64,000 nucleotides of DNA from Streptomyces sp. NBC_00190. GTDB taxonomy: Bacteria > Actinomycetota > Actinomycetes > Streptomycetales > Streptomycetaceae. Both the position numbers and the translations under genes were made by a program. Shown here piece after piece: positions 16,852 to 25,340 of the stretch (position 1 is the stretch's first letter; every line of letters begins with the position of its first letter). The DNA lies in the NCBI RefSeq assembly GCF_036203305.1, contig NZ_CP108131.1, positions 6,882,001 through 6,946,000 on the forward strand. Reading direction: 5' to 3'. The notes under the pieces are model-generated. The model was not told where the DNA came from. It searched no databases and was given only the letters and a program-made list of their open reading frames with translations.

Positions 16852-17865
16852 GTGCCGGTATCACTGGACATCGAAGTAGAAGTATCAGCGCCGGGCCTGG
16901 TGCTGACCGGGGCCGAGACGGCCGCCGTCGAACGGGTTGCCGCACGGCTCTGCGGCGGGCCGGAAGGGGCCCGGGTCGACGAGCCCGCGTGGGTGGCCTC
17001 GGTCCGCGACGGCTGGGAGGAACTGCCAGCCCGGCTGCGCCGTGCCCTGCGCGCCTTCCGCCGGGACCCCGGACCGGGCGGCGCCCTGCTCGTGCGCGGA
17101 CTGCCGGTCGCCGAGCCGGCGCTGGGCGGCACCCCTCTGACCGACGGCTCGGTGCAGCGCACCGCCACCGTACCGGCCTCGGTGCTGATGCTCGCCGCGT
17201 GCGGGCTCGGCGACCCCGCCGCCTTCCGCCCCGAGAAGACCGGTGCGCTGGTGCAGGACGTCGTCCCGGTGCCCGGACGCGAGGAGTTCCAGGGCAACGC
17301 GGGCTCGGTGCTGCTCACCTTCCACAACGAGAACGCCTTCCACCCGCACCGGCCGGACTTCGTCATGCTGCTGTGCCTGCGTGCCGACCCGGACGGGCTG
17401 GCCGGACTGCGCACCTCCTGCGTGCGCGAGGTGCTGCCGCTGATGGACGAGGGGACCCGGGAGGCGCTGCACCGGCCGGAGTTCCGCACCGCGCCACCGC
17501 CGTCGTTCGGCGCGGCCGACGGTCCCGCCGAGCCGCACGCGGTGCTCGCCGGCGCGTACGAGGACCCGGACCTGCGGGTCGACATGGCCGCCACGCAGCC
17601 GCTCACCGAGCGGGCCGCGGCCGCACTGGTGGAGCTCCAGCTCCTCTTCGAACGCACCGCCCGGACCGCCCGGTTGGAGCCCGGAGACCTCGCCGTCGTC
17701 GACAACCGGATCACCGTGCACGGGCGCACCGCGTTCAGCCCGCGCTTCGACGGCACCGACCGCTGGCTGCAGCGCACCTTCGTCCTCGCCGATCTGCGCC
17801 GCTCGCGCGCCCACCGGGCGGGCGACGGCTATGTGCTGGCCGACCCGGCCGGGCACCGCGCCTGA
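16852..17865 (+). CDS. AsnO-like Fe(II)/2-oxoglutarate-dependent amino acid hydroxylase
   Basis: 337 residues from the GTG at 16852 (GAGAGAAAGG upstream). Clavaminate-synthase-like family. Iron ligands are predicted as His158 and Glu160 in TFHNENAFHPH, and His290 in ITVHGRTAF, with the 2-oxoglutarate Arg308 in DRWLQRTF. The sequence after the first motif (RPDFVMLLCLRAD, then RTAPPPSFG) resembles the asparagine beta-hydroxylase AsnO class more than VioC. AsnO supplies 3-hydroxy-Asn to lipopeptide synthetases. The last NRPS module here has an Asn-type pocket and module 6 an Asp-type pocket, so beta-hydroxylation of Asn (or Asp) is the natural proposal. Last gene of operon A, followed by a strong hairpin. 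Confidence 0.82.
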   Translation: MPVSLDIEVEVSAPGLVLTGAETAAVERVAARLCGGPEGARVDEPAWVASVRDGWEELPARLRRALRAFRRDPGPGGALLVRGLPVAEPALGGTPLTDGSVQRTATVPASVLMLAACGLGDPAAFRPEKTGALVQDVVPVPGREEFQGNAGSVLLTFHNENAFHPHRPDFVMLLCLRADPDGLAGLRTSCVREVLPLMDEGTREALHRPEFRTAPPPSFGAADGPAEPHAVLAGAYEDPDLRVDMAATQPLTERAAAALVELQLLFERTARTARLEPGDLAVVDNRITVHGRTAFSPRFDGTDRWLQRTFVLADLRRSRAHRAGDGYVLADPAGHRA

Positions 17866-17878
17866 TCCACCTCACCCC

Positions 17879-17927
17879 CGCAGCCTGGTCGGCGCGGCCC
17901 TCCGGGGCCCGCGCCGACCAGGCTGCG
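17879..17927. terminator. strong hairpin ending operon A
   Basis: A 19-bp perfect stem (17879-17897 with 17909-17927) over an 11-base loop lies 13 bases after the dioxygenase stop codon. It separates operon A from the heme-enzyme gene at 18044. Confidence 0.75.
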
Positions 17928-18043
17928 CCGTCTCGCCCGCGCGTCACCGTGCCGCGCGCCACCAGCCCCGCAGGCCGCTGCCCCGCAGCCCCCTGCCACA
18001 CCGGGCCGTTCCCGGCCCGGCCGCCCACCGAACGGAGCTACCC

Positions 18044-19282
18044 GTGACCACCGCCCTCTCCCCGGCCCCCGCCGTCGGGCCCGTCCCCACCGCCCCCACG
18101 GCCGGGACCGCGCCCGCGCCCGCCGACGACCCGGCCCGCGCGCCCGGTGTCGGCGGCCCGAGCCTGGCCGCCGCCCGGCCGGACCCCGCCGACTCGGATC
18201 CGCGCCGCGCTCTGCACGAACTGGAGTGCTGGCGGGCCGACGGCCGGGACGCCGCCCGGTTCCCGTACGGTGCGGTCCTCGGCCACTACCGGACCGTCGG
18301 CAAGAACGCGGTCGGCGCAGAGCTGCTGACGGTCCTGCGCGCGGTCGAACCAGCCGTACCGGCACCCGCCGAGACGGCCGGACCGGCCGCGCGGCTGCTC
18401 ACTGACTGGCTGCCCCAGGTGGTGGACGGCACGCAGGGCGACTACGACAGCTACCTGGGCAGCCCGGTGTACGCCTCACTGGCCAGGACCGGCGCGGGCA
18501 CGGAGCAGGTGATCACCGCCCTGCTCGCCGACCTGGTGGCCACCGAGGCCGCCACCCTGCCCGAAGCCCCTGCCGGACGGGCCCGTACCCGGGCCGCCCT
18601 GCGCGCCCTCACGGCGGCGGCCGGGCTGCCGGCCGGGTGCGAAGCGAAGGGCGCGCCGCAGACCACCCAGGACGGCACGGCCGACCTGGTCCGGGCCTGC
18701 GCCGAGGTGGTCGCGGCGGCGCGGGAGGCGGTGCCGTCCGCGGTGGTGCGGGCGGTGGAGCTGACGCTGACGCCGACCACCCGGTGCCACGACGAGCAGA
18801 TGTTCATCCGGGTCATCCAGATCTTCGAGGCTGTCTTCGCCGCCGTCGGCCGCTCCATAGGGGCCGCCACCGAGGCGGTGGCCGCCGGCCGGGCCGACCG
18901 GGCGCGGGAACTGCTGGAGGGCGCGACCCGGCAGGTGACCGGGACGTCCGGGGTGTTCCGGGTGCTGACCACCATGCCCAAGGACGCCTTCGCGGTGATC
19001 CGGGCCAACACCGACGGCCGCAGCGCGGTCCAGTCCAGGGCCTACCGGACGGTCGAGCGCTCCGCCCCGGAGCTGCACGGCGCACTGCTGACCAGCTCCC
19101 TCCAGGAGTGCGAACTCCAGTCCGTCATGAGCGAGTTGGACACCGCCTGGGGTGCGATGAAACGCACCCACTGGGGCATCACGATGAAGGTGATCGGCAC
19201 GGTGCGCGGTACCGGCGGCACCGCCGGTGCCTCCTACCTCCGCGAGGCCGCCGAGGCCCGGCTGTTCCCCGCCCTCGGCTGA
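18044..19282 (+). CDS. tryptophan 2,3-dioxygenase-superfamily heme enzyme (atypical)
   Basis: 412 residues from the GTG at 18044 (GGAG upstream); the first about 55 residues are a Pro/Ala-rich extension. The TDO fold is recognisable from [17 protein letters not shown], an [18 protein letters not shown] block with its Arg, an [11 protein letters not shown] segment replacing GFQS, and the C-terminal [12 protein letters not shown] then [13 protein letters not shown], in which the His would be the axial heme ligand. The distal catalytic His of TDO (in FIxxHQ) aligns with Ile, so it is probably not a tryptophan dioxygenase. The His-ligated heme aromatic oxygenase superfamily also includes tyrosine hydroxylases and N- or C-oxidising biosynthetic enzymes. 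Likely role: oxidation of a precursor amino acid for the NRPS. Substrate unknown. Confidence 0.7.
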   Translation: MTTALSPAPAVGPVPTAPTAGTAPAPADDPARAPGVGGPSLAAARPDPADSDPRRALHELECWRADGRDAARFPYGAVLGHYRTVGKNAVGAELLTVLRAVEPAVPAPAETAGPAARLLTDWLPQVVDGTQGDYDSYLGSPVYASLARTGAGTEQVITALLADLVATEAATLPEAPAGRARTRAALRALTAAAGLPAGCEAKGAPQTTQDGTADLVRACAEVVAAAREAVPSAVVRAVELTLTPTTRCHDEQMFIRVIQIFEAVFAAVGRSIGAATEAVAAGRADRARELLEGATRQVTGTSGVFRVLTTMPKDAFAVIRANTDGRSAVQSRAYRTVERSAPELHGALLTSSLQECELQSVMSELDTAWGAMKRTHWGITMKVIGTVRGTGGTAGASYLREAAEARLFPALG

Positions 19283-19304
19283 GTCCGCCCTGCCCCGCCG
19301 AAGC

Positions 19305-19343
19305 CTTCAGCCGGCGTTCAGTGAGCCGTCAGCGAGCCGTCAG
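19305..19343 (+). promoter_or_regulatory. putative SARP box: four TTCAG-like repeats at 11-bp period
   Basis: CTTCAG (19305), GTTCAG (19316), CGTCAG (19327) and CGTCAG (19338) each start exactly 11 bp after the previous one. The core matches the array at 12293-12320. It lies in the 299-bp spacer before the MbtH gene, the only non-coding gap of this size between 18 and 55 kb, so it would control the whole NRPS operon. Confidence 0.65.
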
Positions 19344-19581
19344 CCCGGGCCCGGTCCGGCGCCGGGAAGCCGCCGGAAGGGCATCCGCGATCACCCAGGC
19401 CGGGGCCAGGACGGGCCCAGGGCAGACCCAGGACCGGGCCAGATCCCGGTCAGGTGGGGCCAAGGGCGCGGTCAGCGCGGAACGACAGCATCGAAGACAG
19501 AACGGCCGGCCCGTACGGCCCGCACCGGCGGCGGCACGGACCCCGCCGCCGCACACCCATCCCACGAATCGGAGCGCAGTG

Positions 19582-19818
19582 ATGAGCAGCGAGGACACCA
19601 CCGTCTACCAGGTCGTCATCAACGACGAGGAGCAGTACTCGATCTGGCCCGCCGACCGCGAGCTGCCGGCCGGCTGGCATGCCGAGGGCACCCGGGGCGA
19701 GAAGGCGCAGTGCCTGGCCCACATCGACGAGGTGTGGACCGACATGCGGCCGCTGAGCCTGCGCGTGGCCATGGAGCAGCAGGCCGCCGAGGCCGCCGCG
19801 CTGCCGGCCGCGGGCTGA
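19582..19818 (+). CDS. MbtH-like protein
   Basis: 78 residues from the ATG at 19582; a GTG directly in front (19579) is in frame. It has the full MbtH signature: [38 protein letters not shown] with the invariant Trp residues. MbtH proteins bind NRPS adenylation domains and are needed for their folding or activity. As the first gene after the SARP-like repeats it is expected to be co-transcribed with, and chaperone, the A domains encoded downstream. Confidence 0.95.
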   Translation: MSSEDTTVYQVVINDEEQYSIWPADRELPAGWHAEGTRGEKAQCLAHIDEVWTDMRPLSLRVAMEQQAAEAAALPAAG

Positions 19819-19901
19819 GCGCGAGCGCCTGAACGACATCGGTCGCCGACGGCGGCAAGCAGGAACAGGGCATCGGACACCGAACGGTGAGGGAAGAACG
19901 C

Positions 19902-22900
19902 GTGGACCCGCGACTTGAGCATCAGGACTGGATCTCGGCGATCGCCGCCACCGCGGCGGCGGATCCGGACCGTACGGCCTTCGAGTTCTCCGGAAGGGAG
20001 GACGCACCGGCGGAGCGGCTGAGCTACGGACAGCTCGACCGGCGGGCCCGGGCCGTCGCCGCCCGGCTGCAGCGGCTCGGTCTGACCGACCGTCCGGTGC
20101 TGCTGCTCCAGCCGCCGGGCCTGGACTACGTGGTCTCCTTCATCGGCTGCCTGTACGCCCGGGCCGTCGCGGTGCCGGTGTACCCGCCCAACCGTCGGCC
20201 GCGCTCGCTGGAACGGCTGGTCGACATCGTCGCGGACTGCGGGGCGACGGTGGCGCTGACCACCGCCGCCGTCCGCGACCGGCTGCTGCCCGACGACCCG
20301 GACGGCGCGGTCATGGACGTGCTGCGGCTGCTGGCGACCGACCGGGTGCCCGAGGCGGAAGCGGCGCAGTGGGTGCACCCGCAGGTCGGTGCCGACACCG
20401 TGGCCTTCCTCCAGTACACCTCCGGCTCCACCTCGGCGCCGCGCGGCGTGGTGCTGACGCACGGCAACCTGTTGCACAACTCGGCCCTGATCCAGCGGGC
20501 CTTCCGCACCACCGGCAGCACCCGCGGCATGTCCTGGCTGCCGCTCTTCCACGACATGGGGCTCATCGGCGGCATGCTCCAGCCGCTGTACTACGCGGGC
20601 TCCTGCTCGCTGATGTCCCCCACCTCCTTCGGTCAGGACCCGCTGCGCTGGCTGCGCGAGATCAGCCGTACCCGGGCCACGGTCAGCGGTGGCCCCAACT
20701 TCGCCTACGACCTGTGCGCCGATCTGGCCACCCCCGAGGTGCTGGCCGGACTCGACCTGAGCAGCTGGGAGGTGGCCTTCAACGGGGCGGAGCCGGTGCG
20801 GGCCGAGACCTTCCGGCGGTTCGCCGCCGCGTACGCCCCGGCGGGCTTCCGGGCCGAGGCCTTCACCCCGTGCTACGGGCTGGCGGAGGCCACGCTGATC
20901 GTCTCGTGCAAGCCGCACGGCACGGCCCCGGCACGTCACCTGGCCCCGAACGCGCTGCTCGCCGGAACCGGCAACGGGACGGACAGGACGCAGGGGACGG
21001 ACGGGACGCAGGAGACGGACGGGACCACCGAGCTGGTCAGCAGCGGGCGCCCGGACGACTCCCAGCGGCTGGAGATCGTCGACCCGGTCACCCGTCGGCC
21101 GCTGCCCGCCGGGGCGATCGGCGAGATCTGGCTCTCCGGCCCGAGCGTGGCCCAGGGCTACTGGAACCGGCCCGAGCACACCGAGGCCACCTTCGGCGCC
21201 CGCCTCGCCACCGACGAGAACTCCGCCGAGACCGCCGAACGGGCCGCCGAGCCCGGCCCCGCCTTCCTGCGCACCGGCGACCTGGGCCTGCTGCACGAGG
21301 GCGAGCTGTACGTCACCGGCCGCCTCAAGGACCTGATCATCGTCCGCGGCCGCAACCACTACCCGCAGGACATCGAGGAGACCGTCTCCTCCCTCCACCC
21401 CGCACTGCGCGCCAACTGCGGCGCCGCCGTCCAGGTCGAACTGGCCGGTGCGGCCGAGCTGGTGATCGTCCAGGAAGTGTCCCGGGACCACCAGGACGGC
21501 GACCTGCCCGCGCTGGCCCGCGCGGTGCGCGAGGCCGTCGCCGAGGCACACGGGATACGACCGGCCGCCGTCGTGCTGATCCGCGCCGCGACGCTGCCGC
21601 GCACCTCCAGCGGCAAGGTGCAGCGCCACGTGTGCGCCGCCTCCTACCGCGAGGGCGACCTCACCGAGCTGGCCCACAGCGGCCGGCCGCAGGGCGCCGC
21701 CGCCGAGCGGCCGATGGCGCTGGACGCCTCCGCGTTGCGGGCGGCCGACCCGGCCGAGCGCCCGGCACTGCTGCTGGCCGCGCTGCGCGGGCTGCTCGCC
21801 GCCCGGCTGGGACTGGCCGTGGAGGACCTCGCCCCCGAGCACCGGCTCGCCGAACTGGGCCTGGACTCGCTCGGCGCGGTCCGGCTGCGGCACGAGCTGC
21901 ACACCGTCCTGGGCGTGGACCTGGCCCTCACCGAGGCGCTGGCCCTGGACCTGGCCGAACTGGCCGGGCTGCTCGCCGAGCGCGTCGAGGAAGCGGCCGC
22001 GGTACCCGAACCGGTCGCGGCGGCCGAGCACACCGAGCCCGGCGACCACCCGCTCTCCCCGAACCAGGCCGCCCTCTGGCTCCTGCACCAGGTCGCCCCG
22101 GAGAGCCCCGCCTACCTGGTCTCCACCGCCTTCCGCGTGCACGGCGCACTCGACCCGGCCGCCCTGAGCACCGCCCTGGCGGGCCTGACCCAGCGGCACG
22201 CCGTGCTGCGCAGCACCTTCCCCCGGACCGGAACCGGCCCGGTACAGCGGGTGCACGCCGCCCTCCCGCCCGCCTTCGAGCAGGTCGACGCCTCCGGCTG
22301 GAGCGCGGCCGAGCTGGCCGCGCGCCTGACCGAGGCGGCCGAGCAGCCCTTCGACCTGGAGGCCGGACCGCTGCTGCGGGCCCGGCTGTTCACCGGCGCC
22401 GAGGACGGTCACCGGCTGGTCCTGGCCGCCCACCACCTCGTGGCCGACCTGTGGTCGCTGTCGCTGCTGCTGGACGAGCTGGCCGCCGGCTACCCGGCGG
22501 CGCTGCGCGGCGAGCCGGTCGTCGACGCGAGCACTACGACCGCCACCGCCACCGCCACCGCCGCCCCGTTCGCGGCGTTCGCCCGCCGGCAGGCCGGCCT
22601 GCCGGACACCGCGGCCGGACACCGCCGACTGGCCCGGTGGCGCACGGCCCTGGACGGGGTCCGCGCCGGTACCTCGCTCCCCGCCGACCTGCCGCTGCCC
22701 CGGCGCCAGCGGATGCGCGGCGCGTCGGTACCGCTGGAGGTGGACGCCGCCACTACCGAAGCGCTGACGGCACTGGCCCGGCGCGAGGGCAGCACCCTGT
22801 ACACGGTGCTGCTGGCCGCCTTCCAGCTCCTGCTGGCCCGCAGCACCGGCGAGCCGGACGTGGTCGTCGGCACCCCCACCCACGGACGCGACGACGCCGC

Positions 22901-25340
22901 GTTCGCCGGTACGGTCGGCTGCCTGGTCAACACGGTGCCGCTGCGCACCCGGATCGAGGCCGCCGAGCCGTTCACCGCCCTGCTGACCCGGGTGCGCGAC
23001 GGCGCGCGGCTCGCGCTGGACGGCGCCGAGGTGCCGTTCCCGGCACTGGTCGAGCTGATCCGCCCGGACCGCGACCAGGGCGGCCGACCGCTGGTGCGCA
23101 GCCTGTTCAGCCTCCAGCAGGCCCCGGGCGAGCACGCCGAGGCGCTGGTGGCGATGGCCACCGGCCAGGGCGGCGTCCCGTTCTCCCTCGGCGCACTGGA
23201 CTGCTCGACGCTGGCGCTGCCGGTCGGCGGCAGCCAGTTCGACCTCCAGCTGACCCTGGGCGAGGCCGGGCCCGGCCTGGCCGGTGCGGTCCGCTACGAC
23301 ACCGACCGCTACCTGCCGGCGACCGCCGAGCGCTTCGCCGCCCACTTCGCCACCCTGCTGGCGGAGATCGCGGCCGACGCCGCCCGCCCGGTCGGCGAAC
23401 TGCCGCTGCTGGCCCCGGCCGAGCGACGGGCCGTCCTCGCCGAGGGCAACGACACCGCCCTCGCCTACGACCCGGCCGACGGGGTGGTGCGCGGCTTCGA
23501 GGCCCAGGCCGCCCGTACCCCGCTGGCCGTGGCGGTGCGCGCCGCGGGTCCCGAGGGCGGCGAGCAGCTGGACTACGGAACCCTGGACCGGCTGGCCGAC
23601 GGGGTCGCCGCGCGGCTGCGCGCCATGGGCATCGGCCCCGGCCGGACCGTCGCCGTCCTGCTGCCGCGCACCCCGCGGCTGCTCGCCGCGCTGCTCGGCG
23701 TGCTCAAGTCCGGCGCCGCCTACCTGCCGCTGGACCCCGGCCACCCGGCCGACCGGCTGGCCCTGGTGCTCGCCGACGGTGCCGCCGCCGCGGTGCTGAC
23801 CGACCTGCCCGCCGACCGGGTGCCCGCCGGGGAGTGGACCGTGCTGGCGATCGACGGCATCGGCGAGGCGCGGCGCGACGCGGACACGCCGATCGCCCCG
23901 GAGGCAGCGGCCTACGTCCTGCACACCTCCGGCTCGACCGGCCGCCCCAAGGGCGTGGTGGTCCCGCACCGGGCCCTGGCCAACCTGCTGGCCTCCTTCC
24001 AGCGCGACCTCGCGCTCGCCCCCGGCACGGGCTGGCTCTCCGTCACCACCCCGGCCTTCGACATCGCCGCGCTGGAGTACTTCCTGCCGCTGGTCCACGG
24101 CGCGACCGTGCACCTGGCGGACGCGGCGACGGCGGGCGACGGCTCGCGGCTGCGCGTCTGCCTGGAGGCCGGCGGGATCACCCACCTCCAGGCCACTCCG
24201 GTGACCTGGCAGCTGCTGCTGGACGCGGGCTGGCCGGGCACCCCCGGGCTGACCGCGCTGTGCGGCGGCGAGCGTCTGCCCGTGGAGCAGGCCGCCGAGC
24301 TGCTGACCCGCGGCGTGCGGCTCTGGCAGGTCTACGGCCCGACCGAGACCACCGTCTGGTCGGCGCGCGGCGAGCTGACCGCGGCCGACGGGGAACTGCC
24401 GCTCGGCACGCCGGTCGCCAACACCCGGCTCTACCTGGTGGATCCGTTCCTGCACCCGGTCCCCGCCGGGGTCACCGGCGAGCTGCTGATCGGCGGAGAC
24501 GGCCTGGCCCACGGCTACCTGGACCGGCCCGGCCTGACCGCCGAGCGCTTCGTACCGGACCCCTTCGCCGCCGCACCGGGCGCGCGGCTCTACCGCACCG
24601 GAGACCTGGTGCGGCGCGGGCCGGACGGCGCGCTGCTCTTCGTCGGCCGAGCCGACACCCAGGTCAAGCTGCACGGGCACCGGATCGAACTCGGCGAGAT
24701 CGAGACGGCGCTGGAGCGACTGCCCTCGGTACGCCGGGCGGCGGTCGTGGTGGACGGCGAGGGCGCGCGGGCACGGCTGGTCGGGTACCTGGAGCAGTAC
24801 GGGACGCCCGCGGCCCCGGCCGAGCTGCGCGAGCTGCTGCGGCGCACCCTGCCCGGCTACGCGGTCCCGTCGCTGCTGGTGACGCTGGACGAGCTGCCGC
24901 TGACCGCCAACGCCAAGGTGGACCGGCGGGCACTGCCCGCGCCGGATACCACCGGCACGACGGGCGTCGTGGAGGAGCCGGTCGGGGCGACCGAGCAGCG
25001 GATCGCCGCATTGCTGGCCGAGCTGCTCGGGGCCGAGCGGATCGGCCGGCACGAGGACCTCTTCGAGCGGGGCGCGCACTCGCTGCTGCTGGCCCGCTTC
25101 GCCGAGCGCCTCAGGGCCGAGTTCGGCGCCGCCCCGCAACTGCACCAGCTGTTCGACCAGCCCACGGTGGCCGCCGTGGCCACCCTGGTCGACGCGGTGG
25201 CCCAGCGGCCCGGAGCCGCGCCGGCCGGCCGCCCCGCCCCGGCCCGGGTGGACCGTACCCGCTACGCCGTCAGCCGCGGTTCCGACGGTGCGCTGCGCCC
25301 GGTGCTCACCGGTGCGGCCGCCGAGGGGGAAGCGCGATGA
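19902..25340 (+). CDS. lipopeptide-initiating NRPS: FAAL-ACP-C-A-PCP (module 1)
   Basis: 1812 residues from the GTG at 19902, chosen because GAGGGAAG lies six bases upstream; GTG 19887 is the alternative. Domains: residues 1-590 fatty acyl-AMP ligase (YTSGSTSAPRGV, SWLPLFHDMGLIGG, a TGDLGLLHEGELYVTGRLKD hinge region); ACP with phosphopantetheine Ser656 in LGLDSLGAV; condensation domain about 708-1130 with HHLVADLWS (His845); adenylation domain about 1175-1680; PCP with Ser1727 in ERGAHSLLL (AHS instead of the usual GHS). The A-domain pocket read by eye is D-I-L-Q-L-G-V-V-W, differing at two sites from the glycine signature DILQLGLIWK. It therefore loads a free fatty acid as acyl-AMP, and condenses it with the first residue, probably Gly. 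The stop overlaps the next start. Confidence 0.92.
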   Translation: MDPRLEHQDWISAIAATAAADPDRTAFEFSGREDAPAERLSYGQLDRRARAVAARLQRLGLTDRPVLLLQPPGLDYVVSFIGCLYARAVAVPVYPPNRRPRSLERLVDIVADCGATVALTTAAVRDRLLPDDPDGAVMDVLRLLATDRVPEAEAAQWVHPQVGADTVAFLQYTSGSTSAPRGVVLTHGNLLHNSALIQRAFRTTGSTRGMSWLPLFHDMGLIGGMLQPLYYAGSCSLMSPTSFGQDPLRWLREISRTRATVSGGPNFAYDLCADLATPEVLAGLDLSSWEVAFNGAEPVRAETFRRFAAAYAPAGFRAEAFTPCYGLAEATLIVSCKPHGTAPARHLAPNALLAGTGNGTDRTQGTDGTQETDGTTELVSSGRPDDSQRLEIVDPVTRRPLPAGAIGEIWLSGPSVAQGYWNRPEHTEATFGARLATDENSAETAERAAEPGPAFLRTGDLGLLHEGELYVTGRLKDLIIVRGRNHYPQDIEETVSSLHPALRANCGAAVQVELAGAAELVIVQEVSRDHQDGDLPALARAVREAVAEAHGIRPAAVVLIRAATLPRTSSGKVQRHVCAASYREGDLTELAHSGRPQGAAAERPMALDASALRAADPAERPALLLAALRGLLAARLGLAVEDLAPEHRLAELGLDSLGAVRLRHELHTVLGVDLALTEALALDLAELAGLLAERVEEAAAVPEPVAAAEHTEPGDHPLSPNQAALWLLHQVAPESPAYLVSTAFRVHGALDPAALSTALAGLTQRHAVLRSTFPRTGTGPVQRVHAALPPAFEQVDASGWSAAELAARLTEAAEQPFDLEAGPLLRARLFTGAEDGHRLVLAAHHLVADLWSLSLLLDELAAGYPAALRGEPVVDASTTTATATATAAPFAAFARRQAGLPDTAAGHRRLARWRTALDGVRAGTSLPADLPLPRRQRMRGASVPLEVDAATTEALTALARREGSTLYTVLLAAFQLLLARSTGEPDVVVGTPTHGRDDAAFAGTVGCLVNTVPLRTRIEAAEPFTALLTRVRDGARLALDGAEVPFPALVELIRPDRDQGGRPLVRSLFSLQQAPGEHAEALVAMATGQGGVPFSLGALDCSTLALPVGGSQFDLQLTLGEAGPGLAGAVRYDTDRYLPATAERFAAHFATLLAEIAADAARPVGELPLLAPAERRAVLAEGNDTALAYDPADGVVRGFEAQAARTPLAVAVRAAGPEGGEQLDYGTLDRLADGVAARLRAMGIGPGRTVAVLLPRTPRLLAALLGVLKSGAAYLPLDPGHPADRLALVLADGAAAAVLTDLPADRVPAGEWTVLAIDGIGEARRDADTPIAPEAAAYVLHTSGSTGRPKGVVVPHRALANLLASFQRDLALAPGTGWLSVTTPAFDIAALEYFLPLVHGATVHLADAATAGDGSRLRVCLEAGGITHLQATPVTWQLLLDAGWPGTPGLTALCGGERLPVEQAAELLTRGVRLWQVYGPTETTVWSARGELTAADGELPLGTPVANTRLYLVDPFLHPVPAGVTGELLIGGDGLAHGYLDRPGLTAERFVPDPFAAAPGARLYRTGDLVRRGPDGALLFVGRADTQVKLHGHRIELGEIETALERLPSVRRAAVVVDGEGARARLVGYLEQYGTPAAPAELRELLRRTLPGYAVPSLLVTLDELPLTANAKVDRRALPAPDTTGTTGVVEEPVGATEQRIAALLAELLGAERIGRHEDLFERGAHSLLLARFAERLRAEFGAAPQLHQLFDQPTVAAVATLVDAVAQRPGAAPAGRPAPARVDRTRYAVSRGSDGALRPVLTGAAAEGEAR

